Origin: an uncultured Eubacteriales bacterium
GTDB taxonomy: Bacteria > Bacillota > Clostridia > Oscillospirales > CAG-272
NCBI GenBank assembly: GCA_934393265.1
Contig: CAKRQL010000020.1
Location: 66,879 to 130,878, forward strand
Length of the DNA: 64,000 bases
Reading direction: 5' to 3'
Shown here: positions 32,955 to 40,789 of the stretch, in pieces
How positions within the stretch are numbered: the stretch's first letter is position 1
How the letters are laid out: each line of letters starts with the position of its first letter
Notes under the pieces: model-generated
Database searches by the model: none
Seen by the model: only the letters and a program-made list of their open reading frames with translations
Told to the model about the DNA's origin: nothing
Position numbers and translations under genes: made by a program

Positions 32955-34280
32955 TTACGCCTCGATTATAACCTTCGTCGCGTCGGCGAACGTGACGCGC
33001 CCGGATATTGAGGCATACTGCGGGACGGAGAGACCCGCCCCCGGCTCGGCTATCCTGTCGCCGCGGGACACTGTGTCGCCCTCGTGAACCGTGGGTACGG
33101 AGGGTGCACCGATGTGCTGTGACATGCGGATCTCGACGCTATGCGGCGCGAGGGGCTCCGGGATAAGCTCAGGGTGTTTATCGAATTTTGCAACGCCGAG
33201 GACCTCCTTCCACTTCTGGGTGACGAGCATACGCGCGTCACGGTCGGGGGAGGGGGCGAAGGTCTCGCCCGGGGCGGCGACATACTTTATTCTGTCCTTT
33301 GCGAGAATTTTTTTGAACTCCTTGATAACGAGCATCGGGGAGATACCCTGACAGCAGGCAAAGGAGCCGCAGATGTCGCACCCGCAACAGAGAGTGGCAC
33401 TCTTTATGAGCTCCGGGGTCGCCTGCGCTGCGGAGAGCGTCGCGCGCACCATTTTATGCGGCTCAAGAGGGTAGCCGAGCAGGTGGCGCGGGCAGAGGTC
33501 GGTGCACCGCGTGCACTGACAGCAGGCAGACCATGCAATGCGCAGGTTCTGCGCCGGGGACTTCTGTTTATTGACGACCGCGGGAATATCCGCGGGAACT
33601 ATCATCAAGGCATTCGTGGTCTTTACGACGACATCCGATTTCGGATTTTTGATTATTCCCATTGCGGGGCCGCCGTCGAACATCACGTGGTTTTCCGGCA
33701 CGGTGACGTTCACCGCCCGAAGAACATCGCTTATTCTCATTCCGACGGGGACGCGGACGACATACGCCTTCGGTATATCTCCGCCTATCGTGAGCCATTT
33801 CTCTGTGACCGGCTGTCCGTGCCGCACGGCGGCGCGGATATTGTAGACCGTCTCGACATTATAGACTATGACCCCGGCTGTTATCGGGAGGTTTCCGGGC
33901 TTTACGAGCCTGCCCGTGACCTGATATATGAGGTTTATCTCGTCGCCCATCGGGTAGATGTTCGGCACCGTCTTTACGCTTATCCCGTCGGCGAGCACCT
34001 GCCCGTCGGTAAGACCGAGCGTCATTGCACGGTATTCCTTTATGGCGAGATACGCATGCCCGATACCGGTAAATTCCATGACCGCCTGCGCACCCTCGAC
34101 AACTCTGCCGAGGCGCTCCTGCACGAGCATATAGTCGGTGTACATCAGCGGCTCACATTCGATGCAGTTTATAACCAGTGTGTCCGCGCCCTCGGCGAGC
34201 TTCGCATAAGAGGGGAAGCCTGCGCCGCCCGCGCCGACAACTCCGGCGTCCTGAAGGACTTTTTTCAGTTCTGTGTGCAT
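32955..34280 (-). CDS. PduS-like flavo-iron-sulfur protein (RnfC-type)
   Basis: The 441-residue product opens with GVVGAGGAGFPSYAKL (nucleotide-binding Gly-rich loop), followed by INCIECEPLMYTD, an SLBB domain and two cysteine sets (CCQCTRCTDLCP near 258 and CCGCDICGSFACC near 302) for iron-sulfur clusters. In Pdu organelles PduS reduces cobalamin; here no B12 enzyme is present, so an electron-transfer or NADH-recycling role with the PduT-like shell protein is more likely. The ribosome-binding site is weak. Confidence 0.92.
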   Translation of the reverse strand: MHTELKKVLQDAGVVGAGGAGFPSYAKLAEGADTLVINCIECEPLMYTDYMLVQERLGRVVEGAQAVMEFTGIGHAYLAIKEYRAMTLGLTDGQVLADGISVKTVPNIYPMGDEINLIYQVTGRLVKPGNLPITAGVIVYNVETVYNIRAAVRHGQPVTEKWLTIGGDIPKAYVVRVPVGMRISDVLRAVNVTVPENHVMFDGGPAMGIIKNPKSDVVVKTTNALMIVPADIPAVVNKQKSPAQNLRIAWSACCQCTRCTDLCPRHLLGYPLEPHKMVRATLSAAQATPELIKSATLCCGCDICGSFACCQGISPMLVIKEFKKILAKDRIKYVAAPGETFAPSPDRDARMLVTQKWKEVLGVAKFDKHPELIPEPLAPHSVEIRMSQHIGAPSVPTVHEGDTVSRGDRIAEPGAGLSVPQYASISGRVTFADATKVIIEA

Positions 34281-34329
34281 ATTCTGTTTGTTTTGCGGCG
34301 CACTCCGCCGCGCCTTTCAACGAGTATCT

Positions 34330-34587
34330 TTATGCTCTGTCAACTATTCCGACGACGGTGGCGTCGACAGGGGCTGTCTGATCTCCGACGGCGACGCGCG
34401 CGGAGGAGCCGGTGACAATGAGAACCTCCTCGCCTATTCCGGCGGATATGGTCTTGTCCACGGCTATTATGTATTTATCCGTGAGCTCTCCGCGCTCCAT
34501 GAGCTGTACTTCGAGGAGCTTGAACCCGCGGAGCGAGTCGAACTTGTTTGTCGAGACTATGTTCCCGACTACCTTACCTTTAAGCAT
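34330..34587 (-). CDS. BMC-P vertex shell protein (PduN/EutN type)
   Basis: An 85-residue pentamer-forming protein starting MLKGKVVGNIVSTNKFDSLRG, with VDKTISAGIGEEVLIVTGSSAR and the closing DATVVGIVD. These are standard features of the EutN/CcmL/PduN family, which caps the vertices of the polyhedral shell. It is the only BMC-P in the window. Confidence 0.95.
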   Translation of the reverse strand: MLKGKVVGNIVSTNKFDSLRGFKLLEVQLMERGELTDKYIIAVDKTISAGIGEEVLIVTGSSARVAVGDQTAPVDATVVGIVDRA

Positions 34588-34607
34588 TTCCGGTATCTCC
34601 TTCGCTA

Positions 34608-35255
34608 TCAGCCCTTGACCACGGTTACGGTAGAGCCGTTCTTTATTCCGACGGCGTTTGCGTCGTCGGTGTCGACGTGCATTTCAAGTCTGAAGCTGTC
34701 GCTTACTCTTATTTGCACGTCATACCAGCGCGTGCGCTTGGTACCCGAGCTTACATCAACGTCGATATAGTCGCCGTCCCGGACGCCGTATTTTGCGGCA
34801 TCTGCGGGTGACATGTGTATGTGGCGATTTGCAATTATACAGCCCTCTTTAAGAGTGAGTATGCCCTTGGGACCTATTATCGTTATGGGGGCAGAGCCGT
34901 CGAGGTCGCCCGACTCGCGCACCGGGGGCTTTACCTTGAGGGTGTATGAGTCGGTAACCGAAATTTCAACCTGTGAGCGTTTACGGAGAGGTCCGAGAAC
35001 GCGCACGCCCTCAATAGCTCTCATGGACGGACCGACAAGGGTGAGCTGCTCCTTGCAGGCATACTGCCCGGGCTGTGAAAGATCCTTCAGAGGGGTGAGC
35101 TCATACCCTCTTCCGAATAGTGTTTCCACGTCCTCTTTTGTCAGATGTATATGCCGGTTAGAGATGCCGACGGGTATTCCCGCGTCCTCTCCGGCACCGT
35201 CCATAGCTTCGATTACTCTCTTCACTATGGCGGTTATTTCTTCCGTTGTTGCCAT
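34608..35255 (-). CDS. pduL: Phosphate propanoyltransferase PduL
   Basis: It converts propionyl-CoA and phosphate to propionyl-phosphate and recycles CoA inside the BMC. Two metal-binding motifs, NRHIHLT near 33 and NRHIHMS near 142, are diagnostic. The N-terminal TTEEITAIVKRVIEAM forms an amphipathic helix of encapsulation-peptide type, followed by a linker. I start at the ATG behind GGAGG (215 residues); the longer frame adds 26 residues of doubtful value. The BMC-P gene follows after 20 bases. Confidence 0.94.
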   Translation of the reverse strand: MATTEEITAIVKRVIEAMDGAGEDAGIPVGISNRHIHLTKEDVETLFGRGYELTPLKDLSQPGQYACKEQLTLVGPSMRAIEGVRVLGPLRKRSQVEISVTDSYTLKVKPPVRESGDLDGSAPITIIGPKGILTLKEGCIIANRHIHMSPADAAKYGVRDGDYIDVDVSSGTKRTRWYDVQIRVSDSFRLEMHVDTDDANAVGIKNGSTVTVVKG

Positions 35256-35498
35256 TGCGACCTCCTCCGGTTGTTGCTTTTTATGTATTTTCGGGGTTAT
35301 GTTCTCCGGGGAGGGGACGGGCGCGGGTTTCATGTCATCGCCGCCGGCACTGTTGCCGCGGCTCTCCGTTCGCCTGTCCTCTCACCGGAAAATATAAATT
35401 TCCCGGTCTGCTTGATTTTTTCGCTTGACTGTTTTCCGGTTGCCCGGCTCACGGCATCTGCGCCTCTTTGCGCTCCGCACGGTGAGATGGTCCGCCCC

Positions 35499-35518
35499 GC
35501 CCCGGAAAATACCGGGGC
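35499..35518 (-). other. Stable hairpin at the 3' side of a major shell gene
   Basis: GCCCCGG-AAAATA-CCGGGGC lies about 20 bases after the stop of the BMC-H gene on the transcript, in a 282-base gap before pduL. No T-run follows, so it looks like an mRNA-stabilising or processing hairpin that could raise shell protein output relative to downstream genes. Nothing else is recognised in the gap. Confidence 0.55.
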
Positions 35519-35537
35519 AGGGAAGTGAAGCTTCGGA

Positions 35538-35810
35538 TCAGCCGAGCTTCGGGAGCAGATACTCAACATCTGCATGGGGTCTCGGGATGACATGGGTAGC
35601 CACAACCTCGCCGAGCCTCGACGCTGCCGCGCCGCCTGCCTCGACAGCAGCCTTGACTGCTCCGACATCTCCTCTGACCATGACGCTCACGAGTCCGCTG
35701 CCGATCTTCTCGGAGCCGATGAGCTTGACGTTAGCCGCCTTTACCATAGCATCTGCCGCCTCGATAGCTGCGACAAGACCTCTGGTTTCTACCATACCAA
35801 GTGCTTCCAT
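35538..35810 (-). CDS. BMC-H shell protein (PduA/EutM-like), copy A
   Basis: A 90-residue canonical hexamer protein: MEALGMVETRGLVAAIEAAD, pore loop KIGSG, and a C-terminal THVIPRPHADVE. It is nearly identical over residues 5-75 to the product encoded at 36181-36456, with differences mainly at the two ends. These would be the major facet proteins of the shell. Confidence 0.95.
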   Translation of the reverse strand: MEALGMVETRGLVAAIEAADAMVKAANVKLIGSEKIGSGLVSVMVRGDVGAVKAAVEAGGAAASRLGEVVATHVIPRPHADVEYLLPKLG

Positions 35811-35877
35811 GTTTGTTTTTCCTCCGTAAAAATATATTTTTATTTATTTATTATTTTGTTGCGTTGTGACACCGACG

Positions 35878-36159
35878 TCAGATTACATCGGTTTTGAGAA
35901 ATCTCATGATGTCCGGATGCGGGTTCGGAATTACCTCGCAGAGCTTCACGCTCCCGACCTCCGCCGCAGCCGTGCGCCCCGCCTCCGCGGCAGCCTGTAC
36001 CGCGGAGACAGTGCCCTCGACAACTACCGTAACAAGTCTGCCACCGAGGCGCTTTTCAACATGAATGAGCTTCACATCAGCCGCTTTTACCATTGCGTCG
36101 AGCCCGACTATGGCTGTTACCATAGCCTGTACCTCGAGCAGTGCTATCGCGCCTCCCAT
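35878..36159 (-). CDS. BMC-H shell protein, divergent
   Basis: A 93-residue BMC-H starting MGGAIALLEVQAMVTAIVGL, with pore-side loop KRLGGR and the end EVIPNPHPDIMRFL. The wider, charged pore-loop sequence differs from its neighbours, which suggests a different permeability or a PduJ/PduK-like role. It sits between the two nearly identical BMC-H genes. Confidence 0.93.
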   Translation of the reverse strand: MGGAIALLEVQAMVTAIVGLDAMVKAADVKLIHVEKRLGGRLVTVVVEGTVSAVQAAAEAGRTAAAEVGSVKLCEVIPNPHPDIMRFLKTDVI

Positions 36160-36180
36160 AATAGTGCCTTACCTGTCGGT

Positions 36181-36456
36181 TCAGCCGAGCTTCGGGAGCA
36201 GGAGCTCAACATCGTCATGAGGTGCGGGAATGACATGGGTAGCCACAACCTCGCCGAGTCTCGACGCCGCCGCGCCGCCTGCCTCAACAGCCGACTTAAC
36301 AGCTCCGACGTCTCCTCTGACCATGACGCTCACGAGTCCGCTACCGATCTTCTCGGAGCCGATGAGCTTGACGTTAGCCGCCTTTACCATAGCATCTGCC
36401 GCCTCGATAGCTGCGACAAGGCCTCTGGTTTCTACCATACCAAGTGCGAGTTTCAT
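36181..36456 (-). CDS. BMC-H shell protein (PduA/EutM-like), copy B
   Basis: A 91-residue protein differing from copy A at the N-terminus (MKLALGM against MEALGM), at one internal site (VKSA against VKAA) and near the C-terminus (IPAPHDDVELL). Nucleotide identity is very high in the middle, including silent positions, which points to recent duplication or gene conversion. Confidence 0.95.
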   Translation of the reverse strand: MKLALGMVETRGLVAAIEAADAMVKAANVKLIGSEKIGSGLVSVMVRGDVGAVKSAVEAGGAAASRLGEVVATHVIPAPHDDVELLLPKLG

Positions 36457-36481
36457 TATTTTTTCTCCTTATTTATATTAT

Positions 36482-36937
36482 TTATTTTTTCTTTGAATTG
36501 CGCTTTTTCGGCGAGGGCACAGGCGCGCCTTTGCCGTCTCCGTCGCCTATTACCCGGCTCCGCTCCATATCCGGCGGGAGCGCGTCCGGGGAAGAGCAGT
36601 CCGCCTCCTTTTTCGGGGGTCGGAGCTTATCTCTGCCGAGCGCCGAAAGGTGAGCGAACCATTCGACATCGGGAGAGAGCCCGGGATTTATTTTTGAGGT
36701 TATGAAGAGCCCGCGCTCCTTCGCGAGGGCGACCCCCGCGTCGTGCGCCGCGCCGACAGCCGCCGGAGTACCCTCAAACTTCACGACCATGACGAGGGGG
36801 ACCTCGCATTTGTCGGCGTTTGCGGGCTTGTTGCGGTCTATCGCGACGACCTTTACGTCGCTCGCCTTTGCGACGGCGTCCGCAACGACGATTGCGGTGG
36901 CAAATCCGAAAACCTCGATCATGCCGAGGGCAGCCAT
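36482..36937 (-). CDS. BMC-H shell protein with long basic C-terminal tail
   Basis: A 151-residue protein whose first 98 residues form one BMC domain (ALGMIEVFGFATAIVVADAV at the front). The remaining 53 residues are an extension rich in Pro, Ser, Asp and Lys that ends in KKRNSKKK. PduK-like shell proteins also carry C-terminal extensions, but theirs bear cysteine motifs; this one has a single Cys. It is the first shell gene of the operon, 16 bases after the alcohol dehydrogenase gene. The tail could face the cytoplasm and contact partners or nucleic acid; this is inferred. Confidence 0.9.
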   Translation of the reverse strand: MAALGMIEVFGFATAIVVADAVAKASDVKVVAIDRNKPANADKCEVPLVMVVKFEGTPAAVGAAHDAGVALAKERGLFITSKINPGLSPDVEWFAHLSALGRDKLRPPKKEADCSSPDALPPDMERSRVIGDGDGKGAPVPSPKKRNSKKK

Positions 36938-36953
36938 AGCTTTATACCCCCGC

Positions 36954-38186
36954 TCACTCCGCTATATAGCAGATCTTTATGCCCTTCTGGGCGACATTCG
37001 TCTCCATTGCCTCGTTCATCTTGTCGAGAGGGAAGGAGTGCGTGATGAGCTCCTCGATAGGAATGTTCATCTCGCGGCACTGGTGCAGGAACGCCATGGT
37101 CTTGGGATAGTCCTCTGCGCTGTAATCCCATGAGCCGACTATGGTTATTTCCTTATTGCACATTGCGAAGTGCGGGTTGACCGAGTACTCGCCGTTGTTG
37201 ACGAAGAAGCCCATCTCGCACATGCCGCCGCCGCGTCTTATGTAGCTGTAAATGTCAGCCGCCGCAGCGGGCGCGCCCGTGCACTGATAAGCGAAATCAA
37301 CTCCGACGCCGTTGGCGACAGCCTTTACCTTTGCCACTCTCTTCTCGAGCGTGTCCTCGTCCGGACGGCGGAAGCAGATCGTTGTTTTCGCGCCGAGCTT
37401 TTCGGCAAGCTTCAGTCTGTCCTCGTTTCCGTCCACCGCAATTATGTGGTTGACGCCGGCGGCGCGGAGCACCGCAAGCATCGTAAGACCGACAGGTCCG
37501 CAGCCCTGGAGGAGAACCTTTGAGCCGAAGCCGATAAGCCCCGTGGACTGTCCTCTCTCAAGCGCGTGTACGCACACCGTCGCGAGTTCGAGGAGCATTC
37601 TCTGCTTCAGGTCAAGGTCGTTGACCTGGAAGTAGGTTGTTCCGCTGCCGCGGATGAGCATGTAATCGGCAAACCAGCCGTTTACGCGGTTGCCCTCGGC
37701 TGTTCCTCTCTTGTCGCCGATAAGACCGAAAACTCCCTGATTGTCGCAGAGGTTCGTTCTTCCGGGGACCATGCGGCAGACGTAGCAGTCTCCGCAGGAG
37801 ATAACCGACGTGACTATCTTGTCGCCGCGGCGCAGCGGCTTTCCCGCCGTGTCGCACTTTATGTTCTTTCCGAGGTAGACCACCTCGCCCGTGCCCTCGT
37901 GACCGAGGACAACCGGAATGAGCCCGAACGGGTCTGCGCGCCACTCGTGTACATCCGTGCCGCAGACGCCCGCGCCCTCGACCCTGACGAGTATATCGTC
38001 GTCACCAAGCTCGGGAATCGGGATTTCCTTTACTTCAAATTTCTTTTTGTCGGTGAGCATTGCGACATGCGCAACCTTCGGGAGCACCGAGGGAATGGGC
38101 GCGCCGTGACAGTCGCCCGTCTGCCCCTTCATGGTTCCGAGCACCTGTCTTACAATGCTCTCGACCTGTGACTGTGTAAGATCCAT
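36954..38186 (-). CDS. Zinc-dependent alcohol dehydrogenase with N-terminal encapsulation peptide
   Basis: A 410-residue medium-chain dehydrogenase. Residues 1-19 (MDLTQSQVESIVRQVLGTM) form an amphipathic helix of encapsulation-peptide type, joined by a linker (about 20-40) to the enzyme. The catalytic zinc site is GVCGTDVHEW and LGHEGTGEV; the structural zinc lobe is CGDCYVCRMVPGRTNLC; the NAD site is QGCGPVGLTML. It would recycle NADH by reducing propionaldehyde to propanol, or reduce lactaldehyde to propanediol. It takes the place of the iron-dependent PduQ found in Pdu operons. Confidence 0.92.
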   Translation of the reverse strand: MDLTQSQVESIVRQVLGTMKGQTGDCHGAPIPSVLPKVAHVAMLTDKKKFEVKEIPIPELGDDDILVRVEGAGVCGTDVHEWRADPFGLIPVVLGHEGTGEVVYLGKNIKCDTAGKPLRRGDKIVTSVISCGDCYVCRMVPGRTNLCDNQGVFGLIGDKRGTAEGNRVNGWFADYMLIRGSGTTYFQVNDLDLKQRMLLELATVCVHALERGQSTGLIGFGSKVLLQGCGPVGLTMLAVLRAAGVNHIIAVDGNEDRLKLAEKLGAKTTICFRRPDEDTLEKRVAKVKAVANGVGVDFAYQCTGAPAAAADIYSYIRRGGGMCEMGFFVNNGEYSVNPHFAMCNKEITIVGSWDYSAEDYPKTMAFLHQCREMNIPIEELITHSFPLDKMNEAMETNVAQKGIKICYIAE

Positions 38187-38241
38187 ATTTTATCCTTTCC
38201 TGTATTTTCGTTTGCCGCGGGAGCCCGCGGCGCAGGCTAAA

Positions 38242-39696
38242 TCAGATTATACGGAAGTGGTCCGCCATAACGCAGCGGCGCAGGCGGGTGAAGCTCTTCG
38301 CGGAGGTGATACCCTCGCCGGTGGGACCGGCTATCGTAAAGGTCGTGTGCCCCTCGCCGCCGAAGCCTATTCCGGCGTAGGAGGGCGCGTTCTTTACGAA
38401 TATCGTCGTCTCAACAGCCTTTGCAAAGCGCGAGAGATTGTCGATGTTCTTTGAGTGCATGTGTGCCGAGTGGCGGTTTCCGTGCTCCGCCTTTACCGCG
38501 AGGTCGATAGCCTCGTCGATATCGCGGACGCGGACAATACCGAGTATCGGCATCATGAGCTCGGTCTGAATAAATGTGTGCTCGAACGGAACCTCGGCTA
38601 TCGCACAGCGCACGTCGGGCGATACATGCATGCCTATCTTCTCAAGAATGACATTGCAGTCGTGACCGACGCACTCACGGTTCACCATTCTCTTCGTCTT
38701 TCCGGTCTTGGGGTCGGTCTTTTCGGTTATGACGACCTTTGCGAGGGCGTCTGCCTGCTCTTTGGTAAGGAGCACACAGCCGTTTTTCAGCATACCGTCA
38801 ATCAGCCTGTCGGCGACGTTGTCAAAGACGAATACCTCCTTTTCGGCTATGCAGGGGAGGTTGTTATCGAAGGTACAGCCGTCGATTATGTCCTTTGCCG
38901 CCTTTTCGATATCCGCCGTGTCATCGACTATTACCGGCGGGTTGCCCGCGCCGGCTCCGATAGCCTTTTTACCGGAGGAGAGCACCGCGCGCACAACTCC
39001 GGGTCCGCCCGTGCAGACGAGGAGCTTTATTGCCGGGTGCTTGTACATTACGTCCGCCGTCGCGAGCGTCGGCTTGATTACCGAGGCGACGAGAATCTTC
39101 GGACCTCCCGCCGCGTATACCGCGCGGTTCACGAGGTCTACGGCGTAGTTTGAGGTTGCTATTGCGCCGGGGTGGGGATTAAAGACAACGCCGTTGCCGG
39201 CGGCAATCATTCCCATTGAGTTGCATATTACCGTCTCGGAGGGGTTAGTCGACGGTGTGATAGCCCCGACGACGCCGAACGGCGCGCGCTCGGTAAGCGT
39301 GAGACCGCAGTCGCCGGTCCTTGCCTCGGCTGTTATGTCCTCCGTTCCGGGGGTTTTGTCCGCGACGAGCAGGTGCTTTGCCGTCTTGTGCTCGACTCTG
39401 CCCATTTTCGTCTCGGCGACGCCGAGCTCCGCCATGACGGACGCCTCGGCACGGCAGTATTCGCGTATGGAGGTGATAAGCTTTTCACGCTTTGCGACGC
39501 TCATGGAGCGGATTGCAGAATAGCCTGCCGCCGCCGCGTCGATTGCCTCCTCCATGGTATCGAATACTCCGATATATTTTCTTCCGCAGTACTGCGAGCC
39601 GTCCCAGTCCTTTCTCCCGGCGGGGGCACCGCCGACCTCGGAGAGAACCTTTGCGACGACCTCGGCAATCTGCGCCTCAGTCCAGTTTACTGACAT
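38242..39696 (-). CDS. CoA-acylating aldehyde dehydrogenase (PduP/EutE-like)
   Basis: A 484-residue enzyme that oxidises propionaldehyde to propionyl-CoA. The N-terminal NWTEAQIAEVVAKVLSEVGG is an encapsulation-peptide helix, followed by a short linker. ERAPFGVVGAITPSTNPSE and GAGAGNPPVIVDD are nucleotide/CoA-binding segments, and the catalytic Cys is in DNNLPCIAEKE. The start MSVNWTE is preceded by GGAAAGGCGG; the longer frame is not needed. It lies 22 bases after the aldolase gene. Confidence 0.95.
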   Translation of the reverse strand: MSVNWTEAQIAEVVAKVLSEVGGAPAGRKDWDGSQYCGRKYIGVFDTMEEAIDAAAAGYSAIRSMSVAKREKLITSIREYCRAEASVMAELGVAETKMGRVEHKTAKHLLVADKTPGTEDITAEARTGDCGLTLTERAPFGVVGAITPSTNPSETVICNSMGMIAAGNGVVFNPHPGAIATSNYAVDLVNRAVYAAGGPKILVASVIKPTLATADVMYKHPAIKLLVCTGGPGVVRAVLSSGKKAIGAGAGNPPVIVDDTADIEKAAKDIIDGCTFDNNLPCIAEKEVFVFDNVADRLIDGMLKNGCVLLTKEQADALAKVVITEKTDPKTGKTKRMVNRECVGHDCNVILEKIGMHVSPDVRCAIAEVPFEHTFIQTELMMPILGIVRVRDIDEAIDLAVKAEHGNRHSAHMHSKNIDNLSRFAKAVETTIFVKNAPSYAGIGFGGEGHTTFTIAGPTGEGITSAKSFTRLRRCVMADHFRII

Positions 39697-39718
39697 CTGA
39701 AACCGCCTTTCCGGACGA

Positions 39719-40522
39719 TTACCTGCCGAGCGCGGCAAGAACCTTGCGGGTTATCTCTGCGACGAGGGCATCGTCGGAGGACTGTGCAGGGGCGGCGTGA
39801 TCCTTGCAGCGGCAGTTCGGCGTACCCTTGTTCGGGCACTTTGCACAGCCGGGGTGCTTTCCGGGCAGACCCATCTTCTTGCGCAGCTCCATGAGCTTCT
39901 CGAGCTGCTCGCAGGGGATCTCCTCAATGTTGGAGTTGAGGCCCGCGCCGATCTGACGGGCGTAAAGGTTTATCTTCGCATTGAACTCGACCTCCTCCAT
40001 TGTGAAGCAGGCGCGCAGCAGCGTGTTGCCTACCGTCAGGGCGCCGTGGTTCTTAAGAAGAAATGCGTCGTGGTTCTGGATATAGGGCATAAGGGAATCC
40101 GGAATCTCCATTGTGGAGGGTGTCCCGTAGTCGCAGGTGGGGACGGAGCCTATCGTGAGTATAGCCTCGGGGAGGATATACTGATCAAGGGGAACCCCGG
40201 CGACGGTGAACGCGGTAGCTACCGGCGGGTGGGCGTGAACGACGGCGTTCACATCCGGTCTTTCACGGTAGACGCGGAGATGCATCTTGATTTCGGAGGA
40301 GGGATTGAGCCGCCCGTCGAGCTTGTTGCCGTCGCCGTCGATTTTTATGATCATGTCGGGGGTCATATAGCCCTTCGACACTCCGGTGGGCGTGCAGTAG
40401 AACTCGTTCGGTCCGACCTTGACGGAGATGTTTCCGTCATTCGCGGCGACGAAGCCGTGATCGTAGATACGCTTTCCTATATCGACGATCTCTTTTTTGA
40501 TTTCGTACACTGACTGTGCCAT
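39719..40522 (-). CDS. Class II aldolase (fuculose/rhamnulose-1-phosphate type) with C-terminal encapsulation peptide
   Basis: A 267-residue zinc aldolase/AraD-like protein. The metal ligands are in VVHAHPPVA and LKNHGALTVG, and the sugar-phosphate loop is NDGNISVK. After the catalytic domain come a cysteine-rich stretch (GCAKCPNKGTPNCRCKDH, about 220-240) and a terminal amphipathic helix (DDALVAEITRKVLAALGR). This end helix is a typical BMC targeting peptide, as seen in fucose/rhamnose metabolosomes. It would split the ketose-1-phosphate into DHAP and lactaldehyde. It is the first gene of the operon, which points to a deoxysugar as substrate. Confidence 0.92.
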   Translation of the reverse strand: MAQSVYEIKKEIVDIGKRIYDHGFVAANDGNISVKVGPNEFYCTPTGVSKGYMTPDMIIKIDGDGNKLDGRLNPSSEIKMHLRVYRERPDVNAVVHAHPPVATAFTVAGVPLDQYILPEAILTIGSVPTCDYGTPSTMEIPDSLMPYIQNHDAFLLKNHGALTVGNTLLRACFTMEEVEFNAKINLYARQIGAGLNSNIEEIPCEQLEKLMELRKKMGLPGKHPGCAKCPNKGTPNCRCKDHAAPAQSSDDALVAEITRKVLAALGR

Positions 40523-40584
40523 TTTTCGGTTTCCTTTCTCTATGGAGATTTGTTTTTTGCAATATTAATCAGTTTACAGACACC

Positions 40585-40613
40585 ATTATAACAAATGAAT
40601 TTGGGTTTTGCAA
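40585..40613 (-). promoter_or_regulatory. Promoter of the BMC operon
   Basis: On the minus strand TTGCAA (40608-40613) and perfect TATAAT (40585-40590) with a 17-bp spacer, about 60 bases before the aldolase gene. The 90 bases up to the divergent ackA promoter are AT-rich and could hold activator sites; I could not identify one. Confidence 0.82.
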
Positions 40614-40703
40614 TAGCACTACCGATAAATAATACATATTTCCAAAGAAAAATATCTGAATTTACAGAAAACGCCGCGGTGCGGCACGCGGTGCAACTGC
40701 TTC

Positions 40704-40732
40704 TTGACAAGCGGGACAAAAGGTTGTAGAAT
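40704..40732 (+). promoter_or_regulatory. Promoter of ackA
   Basis: Perfect TTGACA (40704-40709) and TAGAAT (40727-40732) with a 17-bp spacer, about 57 bases before the start codon. Confidence 0.87.
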
Positions 40733-40789
40733 TATTCCGGAAATATTTCAACCGCAGACCATAAAAACAACCTCGGAAAGGAATAAAAA

